The notes under the pieces are model-generated. The model had not been told where the DNA came from, made no database searches, and saw nothing but the letters and a program-made list of their open reading frames with translations. A DNA stretch of 64,000 bases, taken from Lingula anatina. Lineage: Eukaryota; Brachiopoda; Lingulata; Lingulida; Lingulidae. The stretch is taken from the NCBI RefSeq assembly GCF_001039355.2, contig NW_019773970.1, positions 379,965-443,964 on the forward strand. Direction: 5' to 3'. Position 1 is the stretch's first letter. The number at the start of each line of letters is the position of its first letter. The position numbers and the translations under genes are program-made. Positions 35,724 to 50,100 of this stretch are shown in pieces.

Positions 35724-36939
35724 CTTGGTTCTCCTATTGTCTCAGCTTTTTGTTTCTGTAAATAATCAAAACATGAAGCAATAGGATTATTTAGAATGTA
35801 GGTTATCAATGAATCAAAAAAAGGTGTTTCATTTGCTGTAACTTAAAAATGTGTGTTTAAAAGGATAACTTTCTTTTAAAATAACCCAATTTTTCAAAGA
35901 ATGTACTGCAAAGAAGATCCATTCAACATTTCATAGGTAATTCTTCCACAGTATATATATTCAAATGTCTTCAACAAATTGTAGTTGACTACTGCTGGCT
36001 AATAAATATTCTATGTCTAAATGTTTTGCACATAAGCCTGACTATAATTACCCAATATTTGTTAAGTATCAAAATACTAGACTGATAAAACATAAAACAT
36101 TAAGGCATTTAAAATTTCCAACTGCAATCTAAATACACGTAATTAATGCCCATACTAAAATTGTGGACACATATATCTAAAAATAATAATTCAAACAAGC
36201 TAAGTAGTATTTATGTGTGCAAAATGCCACGAATTCACAAAGTAGATTAAGTGCCTTATCCTAATGAACCAACCAACTTCATCAAGCCCACTTTTCTTCA
36301 CATTATGAGAACAGATTTGAGTGTAAATGACTTTATCAGATTAGGGTTGACAGAGCACATTAGGCTGCAAGTATTCCATCATCAGGAATATACTGTAGGT
36401 TGCATATCAGCTTCTTATACAATTCAACCTCAAGATAATCACAGACTTTCAACACTATGTATGCCAATCCCATTTAGGACTAACCATGATCAGTCAAAAA
36501 TGAAATATTCATAACATTATGGAGAATGCAATCACTTTTGCTATTTACATTTTAAATATAGACTCCCCAAGGAAGAGAAGATAATTGTGTATCAAACGCC
36601 AAACCATAGACCATGAGACCTCAGTTGCAATAAAAAACAAATGTATACTACACCATGTGTGTAATGTACAGTACAGGCGTCTGACATGCATAGGATATGC
36701 AGAGCAGGTGGGGAGACCAATACATGGAAACTTAGTCTGAATACTTAAAGAGCAAGAGTGTTCAATCGCCAATACCCTAGGGAGAGTTTCAACATCTTAT
36801 TCACACCATTCAGACCTACTGATATGCTGTACATGTGTTTTCACCAGTTAAAATTACTATAATCATCTGTGCAATATCCCTGTTGGTATTCAAAACCTTG
36901 ATAATACAACATGTAAAGAAGTCTTTTTCTTATCCTATA

Positions 36940-36940
<1 letters not shown>

Positions 36941-37008
<68 letters not shown>
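36941..37008. repeat. Poly-A run abutting the assembly gap
   Basis: 68 consecutive A residues run straight into Ns. The length is more likely a sequencing or assembly stop than a biological poly-A tract. Confidence 0.85.
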
Positions 37009-37572
37009 NNNNNNNNNNNNNNNNNNNNNNNNNNNNNNNNNNNNNNNNNNNNNNNNNNNNNNNNNNNNNNNNNNNNNNNNNNNNNNNNNNNNNNNNNNNN
37101 NNNNNNNNNNNNNNNNNNNNNNNNNNNNNNNNNNNNNNNNNNNNNNNNNNNNNNNNNNNNNNNNNNNNNNNNNNNNNNNNNNNNNNNNNNNNNNNNNNNN
37201 NNNNNNNNNNNNNNNNNNNNNNNNNNNNNNNNNNNNNNNNNNNNNNNNNNNNNNNNNNNNNNNNNNNNNNNNNNNNNNNNNNNNNNNNNNNNNNNNNNNN
37301 NNNNNNNNNNNNNNNNNNNNNNNNNNNNNNNNNNNNNNNNNNNNNNNNNNNNNNNNNNNNNNNNNNNNNNNNNNNNNNNNNNNNNNNNNNNNNNNNNNNN
37401 NNNNNNNNNNNNNNNNNNNNNNNNNNNNNNNNNNNNNNNNNNNNNNNNNNNNNNNNNNNNNNNNNNNNNNNNNNNNNNNNNNNNNNNNNNNNNNNNNNNN
37501 NNNNNNNNNNNNNNNNNNNNNNNNNNNNNNNNNNNNNNNNNNNNNNNNNNNNNNNNNNNNNNNNNNNNNNNN
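37009..37572. other. Assembly gap
   Basis: 564 unknown bases. Open frames spanning it are artefacts. Confidence 1.
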
Positions 37573-39670
37573 CCCAAAAGATTTTTTTCAAAGGTTAACA
37601 ATTTTGACATTATTAGCTAACAGAACTTATCTCCTTTTGAAGAAAGCCCCAGTGCAATTGACCTCTCACAGGTGTTGACATGATAGCATCTGACTTTTTA
37701 AATTGCTAGCAAATTCTTGATGGAGAGGCAGTGGTGGGAAGAATTAAAATGGACCATAATGGAAATAAAATCCCAGAAACAAGCCAACTGGTGAAAGCAG
37801 ACCTTCAGGGTGATAACTTAGTACTTTTCTGTATCACTACACATAGAAACATGCTTGTCCAGCTCATCTGCATTTCTTTTTAAAGTTTTATATTGTTTTG
37901 ACAAGACCTGCTACCTTTCTTCATCTTTTCGCCCTTAACGGGTGAACTTAAACTTGTACCAGTCTGTCTGGAGATTTATTTGTAAACTTTCCCACATTAC
38001 AAGCAATATTTATGTGAAAAATTGAAAGGTGCAACGAGTGACATTTAACACTAATTGGTTTAACAGAAAATTCAATCAACTGTTTTTTGTATTGTATCAA
38101 ATCTGGTATTAATGCTATCGAAGCTGTTTTGATTGTTAATGTTCCCTGGTTATGTGTTGTAACAATTTGGGAAGCCTGACAGAGGCCTAACTGCTTAGTT
38201 ATTCCTTTTGCTACAAACTTCCATCCTGTTTTGACAGACATGGTTATCAGATCTGGCTAGGCAGCTCGTGTTTAACTTTGTTAACGGTGTTTAAAATTCA
38301 CTGAATGACTAAATATAGACTGCTTTTAGCCAGGTATTAAACTACTTTTAATCTGCACCAAGCTTAAGAAGCTTTTATCTAAAATCAAAATTTGATATTT
38401 ACAACAGAGTTCTTGTGAAATACGACATAATTCACTTTCTCTTCGGCCTTGCAAAAAACATACATATGTAGAATTAAAAAAGTATGGATTACAATTCCCA
38501 AAGGTAAAAAGTAGTATATCAGTGGCTGACTGAATGAAGCACAGACACCTGCAGCTCCATTTACTATAAAAATTTTGTTCTGATTAATGTAGTCCTGAGG
38601 TACTGGATTGAAAAAAAAAAAGGTACTCAAAAGATTAGGAAGAACCTCCTAGGTTTCTGACATCAATTAATTGAGGCAACTTTTTAATAAAACTACTTCA
38701 GTAATATCATGTCTTAGCCAGTTATTTCAAGGGAGAGAGTCTTTTTTTGAAAAAGTGGACCTTTCATTCTTTTATTTGACCTAAAATGGTAAAGGCCATG
38801 CCTTTGAAAATAAATTCATTATGCAGTTGTAAAAAGTTCCTTTATCATTATCTATAATCAAGTGAAATACCCTTCCAAGTTACTAAAGTGCCAAATTAAA
38901 TCTAATGGGTCATTCCACTGATGGCAATGAACAACTACAAATGGAAAGATAAGATCAAGTTTTCTTTAATCCCTTTGCCAGTCACTTTCATTTTTACTGT
39001 CAAAACATGCAACATAGTACTACTAGTACATATACAATCAAATGCATTGTACATATGTCACACTTCTGAACACAACTTTTATCTTTTACTATTACTCATA
39101 ATGTAAAAAGTTTCAACATGAACATACATGTTGACTGATAAAAAGGTCACATCCCTGCACTATAATTAATAAAATACGTTTGACTTACATGTAGTCGATA
39201 TTATTACTTAAACATCAGACCTATTCCCCCATCAAAAAGCAAATAGGTATGGAAAAGATGTGTAACTTAACTACATCTTAACGAATAATTCACAGCGTAA
39301 CATTCCCAATGACACAATCCATTACCTTTCAGGTTTGACCTTTCCTGTTGTACCTGTATTTATTTTTTGTAAATAACACTGCTCGCTGGTCCAATCCACC
39401 CGATTTATATTAAAAAATAATACTGTCAGTCACATACAAATATCTTACACGTTTACTATGTCTACAGCACATGGCATATCTAGATGAGTAATACCGTCAA
39501 CAACCAATGTCGGGATTCCAATTTATTGTTTGTCACCGCCTTAGTCATCCGGCAAGCGCCGAAAATGGAAATGTCTGGGACAACATGCCGTCATTGGCAC
39601 ACCCACGCGGGGGCAGTTATTCAAAGTATGTTTAAAAAAGACAAGTTATGTTAAGAAAATGTTCGCTCAC

Positions 39671-39720
39671 CTGTTTGTTGTCAACGTGTTGTAGGGTGTC
39701 CCGTATGTTTCGAAATTTAA
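39671..39720 (-). other. Candidate non-coding first exon of the hillarin/KY gene (3' part)
   Basis: On the minus strand the sequence TTGACAACAAACAG is followed by GTGAGC, a consensus donor, at 39671/39670. It would pair with the acceptor at 35757-35756, 32 bases before the ATG. The 5' limit of the exon is not visible. Confidence 0.4.
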
Positions 39721-41101
39721 ACCCCTTGCTTAGAGATCAGCGTACTTGTTGCACGCCCCGATCGCCGGCGAATGTTTGTGCCCTGGATAAATGATGGGCA
39801 GATGACGTCACTTTACCGCAAAGAGTGGCTAAAAGTTGCATCCGTTTAACATGTTTTGTGCAGACACAAATTATTCAACATTAGAATTCTTTTTGCCTCA
39901 AAATCGCTCATTTTGTCCACCAAATGTCACAGAAGGGCAAACAAAGTTTGTTAACTCATACAAATGTTTTGATATATTAAAACAGTATATTTGTCATCGA
40001 CACTGGAGCGTCTTCGTTTCAGCAGGAGTCATTTATTCAAAATATAGTTTTTATAAAGAACAATAACTTGTCATATCAGATTGCTTAATATAAATAACAA
40101 CCATTTACTCATTTTGGCTTAATTTAGACATAAAGAGTAAAGATTTTTCATCTTATACTAGATTTTTTGTACACAAATTATTTCGACAACTAAACGCAGA
40201 AAGATCCGAGCAACATTAGATCCAGAAACCGAGGGTCTTTCAAAGTTTTACTTCCCTTCGCAAGAAATACTGATACATTTATCATGATACTCTTGTAAAA
40301 TTTATATAAGGTAAGAATGCACTAAGGTGCATATATATTTTGTACGTCATGTGTTTTTCAATGAAATATTTTGAGTTGGTACCAGTGTTTGTTTGTGTAC
40401 ACTACGTGAGGGGCCAGATGCGAAAACCAGCCAGTTGAACACGGGTAAATTTGACTAAGATATTGTAAATTGAACGTTCATCTGAACTAAAATGATTTTC
40501 GGATTCTCATTTTCTTTTACTTCTATTGATTCCATCCGGCTACCGTGCATTTTAAAATGATTGTAATTGCGTTTCTTTAAAATTTCCTGAAAAAACCTAC
40601 AACTCGCTCCTTCTCCGACTATGTGAAACAGTTCTGTCTCATCAAAAGTTGATGTGCTAGTTCACTTCAAGTTGTTTGTTTTGCTATGTTTTCATAACTA
40701 AGCATTGTGTAGTTTTTGGTGTTAACAGTTTAACTAGCAAGGTGAGCAGAATAGTTACAGTTTCTATTAAGTAGGAGGTATGGAACAGCATCAGTGTATT
40801 CTTCAGTGGTCAGCGGATAAAGCCTCATAACACCCTGTGTTAGAAAATCTCGAGGCTGTATCTGTTGTCACTTACAAATGGAATACTGATTGGTAGCATT
40901 TCAGCGTAGCTGGAGTACAAAGCTGAAAACTTAATCAAAACTGGTGTGTGAACTGATACACTAGCACTTTAATGGAAATTATATTCTAAGAGTTCCAATG
41001 AAAGACACACAGGTTGGGACTCCGTTTAGGTTACTCTTGTTTTCTGTCTCTCAAAACATACTGGTGAACAGCCATTTGAAGACATTTCTTCTGTCTTTTA
41101 G
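39721..41101. promoter_or_regulatory. Head-to-head control region between the hillarin/KY and ATRX genes
   Basis: Both genes point away from this stretch. Around 39.74-39.80 kb it is locally GC- and CpG-richer than its surroundings (CACGCCCCGATCGCCGGCG). On the plus strand AAG|GTAAGA at 40310 could be the donor of an ATRX 5' UTR exon whose acceptor is TTTTAG at 41101. No TATA box was convincing for either gene. Confidence 0.4.
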
Positions 41102-41109
41102 AAACTGAA

Positions 41110-44100
41110 ATGCCAAGTCAGCTGCGATCAAGAAAAATACCTGGTAGAGCTGATGTTGGAGCTTCAACCTCAAAAGTTGTTGCCAAGAAGATAAAGAAAC
41201 CAGAGAGGTCTTCAAAAAAGAAAGAAAAGAAAGCACATAAACCTGTTGCAGGAAAGCTATCCAAAAAGCCTAAGGCAAGCAATGGAAACAAGAATAAAAA
41301 TAATGACCCTGGAAGTTTTGGAGGAAAGGAAAAAATCAGGCAGCAAGTTAGTTTGAAAGATAAACTCAGTAAAGATAATGATGACAATGATGGAATAAAA
41401 CGCAGAACAGCAAGGCAATGTAAAGTAGAAGCACAAACAAATATAAAGCTGTTGTCTTCCCCAGGTGGATTATTTAAAGAAAGCAAAGTCATCACTGACT
41501 CACCTAAACTTACACTTTCTAGAACTCAAAAAGTGAGTGGAAATGATCCAGGTAAAACAAACTGTGTGAATAGTAAAACCCCAGTTAAAAAAATACTGAG
41601 TAGTTGTAAAGATGGCGATAAAACCACATTCTTACAAACTGATAAGGGTTCAGAACAAGCAAAAGCCAAAACTTTAAGCAAGGCCAGTAACGAGACACCC
41701 AAAAGTAGACTTACCAGAAGTTCTGTGAAAGAAAAAGAAATTGTTAAACCAAAAGGCAAGAGCCTGTATGAAGAATTACTTGAATTGGAGAAGGGCACCG
41801 TGAGAAAGTTGAGACAACGGGTTCCACCAGTGAAAAGGCACCATTCAGCCAGCAGGTCAAGCGATGAGGATGAAGCAAATGGTCTCATTAATAAAGCAAT
41901 AGGGCTTTCTGCTAGGAGACCAAAAATTGCAAGGAAAGACATTGCATCAAAACCAAAGTCCTCACATACCAGTCAACTGAAAACAATTACCTCTAAAACA
42001 AAGTTCAAACAGTCTTTTCAGGAGTCAAATTCAGAAGATTCAAGTGAGGAGGAAAGTGATGTTGATGCCATTGAGAATGATGATGGAGACAGACATTTAG
42101 AGGATTCATCTGGTGATAGTTCTGAAGAAGAAGACATTAGTGTAAACACAATTTTTATTTAGAAAATGATATTTTACAGAAATGGAGAATTAATGCACAC
42201 TGATTAATGCTACTGTGGCATTTGATTTTCTTTAAAATTTATGGAATTATTAACTGTTGTCAGATCCATATTTATTTTACATAAATGGCAGGGATCTTTT
42301 GAATGAAATACTTAAATTTTCAGGTTATAAAAACCTTGTCGGTTGAAGAAGTGGAAAAAGAACGAAAAGCTGAAGAAGAACAGAAGAAAAAAGAAGAGCA
42401 GGTAAGATAAAGTGATACCATGTAATTATTGTCATGCACTTAAGCAAACTGAACCCCATGACCAATTGTTAAGTAATTTTCCAAAGGTAATAAGTGTATG
42501 CATGTCTTATTTCACATGAATGAATTTGCTGGCAGAACAATACATAGGGGAAAACTGCCAAAAATTTATCTTGAAAAATGAGCAACTTGAAGTATTTGCA
42601 TCTGTTTATCAAAGAGGAAGGATTTTGTAGTTTTGTTATGTTGCCAGTGTTTGGTTAAATGTGCATCTGTTTATATAATGTATGTTACATTTAAGGTGGA
42701 TGAGGTCAAGCGACTGAAAAATGTTTTGATATGGAAGGTGCGTAAACAACTTATGGCCTAACACAATGTAAATTATGTCATTGAAGTTTTGTTGAAATTT
42801 TGAAAAGTTAAATTTTCTTTATACCTCTCAAAAAAGACGGAAAAATCAATTTACCACTTCCTTTTCTTTTCAGCAAGAGCAGTTAGTGGATCTGCGACAA
42901 GTTCAAAGACAAAATACAGTGTTGGAAAAGAAAATTGCACAACTTACAAAATCTAATAGCAGTCAGGTATGAATTTGAAAAAATTCCAATCTCTTGAATG
43001 AGAATTGAAAGAATGAATTGAAAGAATGAGTATCACAAGCTTTTTTAATGACTAACGCGTTGTGTACATATACTCTTTTACAGACTCACAAAACAGCATT
43101 GCAAGTATGACATTTTTTGGAATTTTCGAAAAGTCATTTCAAGAGAGAATTTAAAAAAATCTGCTTTTCTGATGCAATTTTCAAGTTTATAGTTAAATGA
43201 GTGAAACTAAATATTTCAGGTAATAGATAACAACCCAGAAGTGGTGCTGCGACCTTTGACATTACCAGAATGCAGTGACGACCCCTTAGAATCACAGATT
43301 ACCAAGTTTAAGGATTCAATTAAACAAATAGTGAGTGGAAACCGTGTTTTAGTACTAACGTATATTTTTATGAACAATTCACATTGCAGTAGCCTTTTCA
43401 GGGTCATGAATAAATGGTAGGTTTGTCTTGTGAAAGGGAATGAATTATGAGAAGTTTTAGTATTAAGCTTTTAAGATAATTTGTTTCTAACGAAGTGATC
43501 ATAGAATTATGCAATGTGCTAATAAAAAATTGCTGTATAAAACCAAATAATATGACATTTTTCATAAATTTAAAACTTTTTCCTTGTTTTGCTCATTTCA
43601 AAATCCCCTGCAAACCACAGCTGCTGTAATATTTTTCATATTTCATGAAAGGAAAGTGAAATGACTGCCTTGGAGTCTGCAGTTGAAGTGAACATGGAAC
43701 TGGAATCCAGGCTGAGGGAGCTGCAGCATTCCAAGGAGGTAAGGTGTAAATAGGGTTATACAGGACTTATTGAATACAGGTTTACCAGTGAGGGGTGAAA
43801 TAGGATTTTTTTTTCACTTTTTGTATATTTAGAAGCCACATGATGCCATGTGCTGTGCACAGTGACTGCCAGCAGCTTGTTTCTACTTAAAGACCATATG
43901 CTGACTTTTTGTGACCTACAGAAAAAGATTTGTTATTTAACAGACTTTTAACCTATCTATGAAGGTGTTGATGATATATGTTCCAATTTCTAGAGAGAAC
44001 AGTACTATGAAAAGGAAGAGGAAAGGAAAAAGAAAAATGAGGAGGTTCAGAAGCAGGTGACTTACAATTTTCACAATAATCACATTATGAAAATTTTTTC

Positions 44101-47100
44101 TTGAAAGAAAACTGTCTTGAAAATTTGATAAATGATAAGTTTATGTTATGTTTCTTTTTTTAACACATTCATTGCTTAAGGTAGTATGAAACTTTTTAAA
44201 CCTATATTTTAATCTATATCAGTGGATTGTGAATATGATATTACAGACAGAAAAGGCCTTGCTCCAGTTGCAACAAGAAAATGAGAAGTTGCAAGAAATG
44301 GTGAAAAAAGCCAGAGAGGATCAGTGGAAGAATGAGCAGGATAGGATGGTAATGTGCACTTAAAACTTAACAACAATGACATGCAACAGTCTGTGACCAC
44401 ACTCTTTAGAATTGGTAGTTTAGTTCATCAGTTTTGGCTATGGTTAAACAACTATATTTAGTTTACCAGTAACTGTCTATAGGTCCAGTTGTCTGTAAAG
44501 TTTAGCCATTTTAAAGGTATTTGAATAGGGCTTATAATTAGTCTGGGTTATTTTATTTTACATGCCCCTCCATAAAGTTAAAAATGACCTAACTGAAGGC
44601 TTGTGTGATGTTTGGCTTTGATATCAATTTATGACGGGTTTTCTTCTGTTATAGAAAAATGAGACTACTACACTAAACACAGTCAATGGCATGCTAGAGG
44701 GAATGCTTAAAAATCTTATGAAAGGAATTGGAACACAGGTTGGTATCCATTATCAAATGTTTATAAAGGAGGAGTGATTACTGTTTTGTAATGAGGTCTG
44801 GCAATTTAATTCTAAATATAAAATTAGTTAAGGTTATTAGTTAAGAACTGTAATAAAAATAAGTTACGAATGGTCTTCTTGTACACCTGGATATGTTCAG
44901 TGGTTAACATCAAGTGGTCTTCATTCAGGTAGCATCCCAGAACACAGCATTCCCTGGCACCTCAATGACTGCATCTGGGAGTGGAGCCCCTCAACAACCT
45001 CCAGGCCCAGGGTTTTCTTCTGGTTCAGCATTCTTTCCTGGCTATGGCTGGATTGGGTCAAATTCCCTTCCCCCTGGTCAGGCTTTGGCTCAGATGGCAG
45101 ACATGCTAGCTGCTCATACCTTAGCCAATGCTAAGGGGCAGACAATTAATCAGACTAGGCTTCCAGGACAGCCTCCATCTTCAGCAGCAAGATTTCATAT
45201 CTCAGCACCCACATCATCAGCCAAACCAGCAACATTAGTGTCAGTGGCAGAATCAGTTTCTTCCTCGACATCATCTACTTTGTCACAGAGTCAAAAAGCA
45301 CAGCAGCCTGCCATTGTTGATTTGACACAGTCACCAGTATTATCCTCAGTCCCATTAACAAACAATGTAGCTTCCCAGCAACTCTCAGCATTAAGTGCCA
45401 GCCAGGCACCTATACCAAATGTAGACAGGTCTAGGTTGTATTTTACTACCACTGGTTCTCTGTGTAACACAAGCAAACTCAATGAATTGGCCAGTAAAAC
45501 TGCAGATTCCAAAGGGAAGGGTGAGATGAAAACAAAGGGCTCCGAGGATTCTTCATTAACTAAGGTGGATGGTATCAAATCTTGTAATATCCCTAAGACT
45601 TCGGTTAGCAACAAAAATCAGGATGCTATCAAGGATCCTGTCAAGGAGAAAATGGAAAAAGATGAGGCTGAGAAGACTTCAGGTAATGATATATCTAAAG
45701 ATTCTGATATAGAAATCCTTGACACATCAGCAGAAAGCTCATCATCGGAGAAGGGCAACAAGAAATCCAACAAAGGTAAAAAGGGATCCGTGTCTAAAGA
45801 GAAACAAAAGGGCAAAAAGAAAATGGAGATCAAAGGAAGTAAAGGTAAACAAAAGAAAGAAGCATCATCAACAACAAAGAGGTCTCTCAGAGGATCAAAA
45901 ACACATGAAAAGAAAGTTGAAAGTGATAATGAAAGTGAAATTGACACAAGAGATGATGGAGATATTATAGTTGTGAGCAGTGAGGAAGAAGAGGAGAAAA
46001 AAATAGCAAATGGGAAAAGGAAGAAAAGATCACCTATGAGGACAACCAAAAGGAGAACCAGGAGCAGAAAAGATGAGTCAGAAGAAAGTGAGAGTGGGGC
46101 AGAAGCTGATGATGATGAAGCAGATGATGATGAGGAATCTGTAGAAGGAGGGAAAAAAGGAAAGAAAAAGAAAAATAAGGTAAAGATTGAATTGGGTTAT
46201 TACATTACATCTAGGATTTTTGCTAGACAAATTTGGGGATGTGAGAAAGGAAAAAAAAGGTGGAGATTGCATTGGGTTATTACATTTTATCAAGGATCTT
46301 TTTAGGACAACTTTGGGAAGCATTTGAGTTCCTTCCAAACTTGTTTTCTCACAGTTACTCAACATTGAACCCCATGAATTTTTAGTTGAGGTCCAAAGTA
46401 GCTCCCTATTTCAAAGTATTGTGGACACCTTGATATCAAGGTGCTTGCACTCCAGTGAAGTAAAATGTTGGTAAGTTTTGTTACTGAAGTAATTTTGGTC
46501 AAGACTGGATTTCAGGAAAAAGATGTATTTTGGATACGATTTTTAACCTTTTTTTTAAGAAAGAAGATGGCACACCTGGGCAGTACAAGAGGAGGGATAT
46601 CCAGCGTCTTTTTAAGAGGAGCAAACTGAAGAAGGAGACATTGGAGGCCGAGAAAGCAGAAAAAGAAAGACTCAAGAGAGTTGAAGAGATTAAGAAAAAG
46701 GTGGATATTAAGAATTAAGAGATTTGTAGATATTTGATTTGTTAAACATGTGTAAAACATGTGTTTTGTAAAACTTGGATTCTTTAACTTTGCATAATAA
46801 GTCAATTTTTTTAGAGTGCAGTTTTATAAGCAAAAACAGTCCTCTTATTTAACATTGTGAAACAATAAGTAATCCAGCAGGAACAACAATACAACAACAT
46901 TTGCATGCTAGACAGTTTATAAATAATTTATCTTGAAACATTTCTCCCATATTTTGTAATTGACAGTACATGACGTACTCTGTGTATCTTAATTCAGCAC
47001 CATGTGGTCCAAGTCCCAGATCCCAAGTCCCCCAATAAATGTCCAGTGACCACCAAGCTAGTGCTGGAAATGGATGCCAATGGAAAGCCTGTAATTGAAG

Positions 47101-50100
47101 TGAACAGCAAACTGGCAAAGAAGCTCAAACCACATCAAGTAGAAGGTAATTTTGGATTTTATAAGACATAAATATTTAGATTTTATAAGACATAAATATT
47201 TGTTATGGCTGGCCTACAACCTGATTGTTGGTCATTGCTCACTGTTCGTGAAGTTGTTCACTAAAAGCATTGTTAAGTTGGATATTTATATATGTAATTT
47301 TTTGATGTTACTGAAATATGCCTTTTTATGTAGAAATAGACCAATGGAATTTCTTATGCCAAGTTTCTGTATATTTATTAGCTTTGCTGAATAGTGAATT
47401 ATTTTTTTTATGAAGATAAGGACTTATGTCCAACATTATACCTTTTATTTTAACCTATTTTTGTTTTTGGAACTGTCATTAAAGTGATAACATAGAGATA
47501 CGTGGTTTTAAAAGCTAGCATTTTACAATAAATAAAAAATGCAGTCTTTCTTTTCTATTGAAAAAAATATCCGTTTTCTTTCCAGCTGTAGAGTTTCAGT
47601 GGGACTGCTGCATAGAGACCCTGGACACATTGAAGAAGGAAGAAGGCAGTGGTTGTATTCTGGCACATTGTATGGGATTAGGGAAGACTTTGTCTGTAAG
47701 CTTATTGATATTGCTCATCCCTACCTACATCACAGACACATTCTTCTGTTACTTTACACTCATGTAATTTACTATAATCAACATTTTTAACTTAGTCATT
47801 CTAAAACTGATGTTGTTATAACTAGGTAGATGGATTTTTTTTTTGCATGGAAATCTTGGGTTAAACAATATTCACGTGCTATTGTTCATTTATTTTATTG
47901 TTTTTTAGGCAATAACACTAGTCCACACACTGTTATCTAACAAGGTGACAGGGTTGAAGACCTGCCTCGTGGTGTGTCCTTTGAACACAGTGCTGAATTG
48001 GAAGCATGAGCTGAATTACTGGCTAGACAAAAAGGATAGGCTGAAGGTACAAAATAATCAGACTTTATACTTGTGCAGTAAGAGTGAATTTTAGAAGTGA
48101 TAATAATAATAATAATAAGTACTTTCGTAAGGTAAAGCTGTGTTATATGTGCATTTCCAGTTTGCAAGAATCTGGATTTGTGCATTTGTGCTTGTGTCTC
48201 CATCTAAAACCTTGTTACCCATAAGGAATTTTACCTCTGTTCAGGTAGATGAAATACACCCTGAGACTTTTTGCATGTCAGTCATTGTTCCAACAGATTT
48301 ATGACTGAATATCTCATCAGCAATAAGAGTTGTTGAATAATATTGCAAATTGCAAATCATCTCAGACATATTAATCGCCTTCCTGCAGTATTATTATGCC
48401 TAAGTAGTTGTGTTTTTTTTTAAAGTCTCATACTACTGTTCCAATATTACTCAATTTGAGGGCTGGTGCTTTAAACTGCACAGGTATTACACCAGTAATA
48501 TGCTTTATCATAAACCTTATTATATTCACTTTACCTTCAAATATTCCTCTTACATCTCAGTCTGCTGCAAAATTATCTTGTATTATTGTTCCATTTTCAA
48601 AAAAATGACTGGTGGTACCTATTCAGAAGGTAGCCCTTGCCTCTTTGAACTGCTGGTTTGTATTGTTTTCTTTTATTTATCCAGTATTTAAGATTTTCCT
48701 TGTTGCATGTCTTTATTGCAGGTGTACGAGATTGTCAGCGTAAAAGTCAACAAGGAAAGATCTGAGTTGCTGAAGAAATGGCATAATGGTGGAGGAGTCA
48801 TGATCATTGGATATCAGATGTTCCGTATTCTGTCTCATTCACATACAAAAAGTAAAGTGCAGAAGGAGATCTTCACGACTACACTTTTGGATCCAGGTAA
48901 GTCATATTCCACTGAACTTTATTTGCTAAATTATATCCATATGGCATTTGCATTTGTGCATGCAATTTTAGATTATCTTTGTGCTATATAAAAACAAGTT
49001 TTTTGTGAATGCATTTTATTAAGCATGTAGTATAACTTGAAGTGTAGGGAGCTGATTGAAACGCATTTTGACAGAATTTTTGTTGCTTTTCCCTTAAGGC
49101 CCAACATTATCTTCACCTTTTTTCAGTCATGCAGAGAACTTTATCCAAATGCATACTTTGGATCAGTTTTTGATATCAGTTGGGACAAACAAAATTTATT
49201 ACTTTCTCTCTTCATCAGGAAACTTAATGTGTGAACTTCAATTTTGAGTTTTATTAATGCACCTAATGTGATTAAGATGTTGCTACGTGTTACATTTTAG
49301 TAATGAAATGGTGATGACTCAATAAATTGACACACAAAATTCACAACTATGTTTTTTTTATAACTGGAATCATCAGAGATAGTGTTATTGGCAAGAGCTG
49401 CAGGCTAAAAACATCCCAGGTTAATGATATCTGTTTTGCTGTAAAAGTTTTTCCTCCTTGTCTAGACACTGTAAAATGAGAGGAAGATGAGGGTGGGAAC
49501 TGTTTCGGCTTTGAGATATTTCAGACTTCATGCAATCCTATTTTAGGTCCTGATATTGTGATCTGTGATGAAGGTCACATGCTGAAGAATGACAGCTCTG
49601 CCATTTCTAAAGCCATGAATAAAATCAGAACTTTGAGAAGGGTAATACTTACAGGGACTCCACTTCAGAATAATCTTTCTGAGTGTAAGGAAGGACTTTC
49701 ATTGTTTCTGTTTTTGTTTACAATAGACTTGATACATTTATCAGTTTTTACTGTGACTAAGGTAAACACTTATGAAGTTCACCTATTTTTACTGTAAAAT
49801 TTTTAATAATTTATTTTATATATATCATTTTAATTCCTTTTGTGAAGTGATGATTGATTTAAGTTATCAATTATATCAGTAGCTCCATTCATCTAATTTT
49901 GTTTTGTTAAGATAACAACAAACAGAATCCGATGTAATCTTTATGTAAAATTTTATTACATTTTTAGACCATTGCATGGTGAATTTTGTCAAGCCTAATC
50001 TCTTGGGTACTCGCAAAGAATTCTCTAATAGGTATGGATGTTTTTACTTCTTAATACTAATTTCTTTGCTCAAAATTAGATTAACACAAAAAGCTCACTA

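Larger units (their letters stand above)
35724..39670. other. 5' UTR intron of the hillarin/KY gene, with assembly gap
   Basis: A 5' UTR acceptor (TTTACAG on the minus strand, exon from 35755) and a strong donor CAG|GTGAGC at 39671 suggest one long intron. It contains a poly-A run, the gap and AT-rich DNA. No other gene was seen. Confidence 0.45.

Noticed and set aside
36835-37620. Long open frames spanning poly-A and the N gap on both strands
   Set aside because: They exist only because unknown bases contain no stop codons. The readable parts are poly-Lys or poly-Phe.
39836-40066. Plus-strand frame with several cysteines, considered as a missing ADD exon of ATRX
   Set aside because: The cysteines are few and not in the CxxC pairs expected of an ADD/PHD module, and no splice sites join it to exon 1.
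41526-41942. Minus-strand hydrophobic frames opposite ATRX exon 1 and exon 10
   Set aside because: They arise from the complement of Lys/Glu-rich coding sequence, which reads as Leu/Phe/Ser. No gene features are present.
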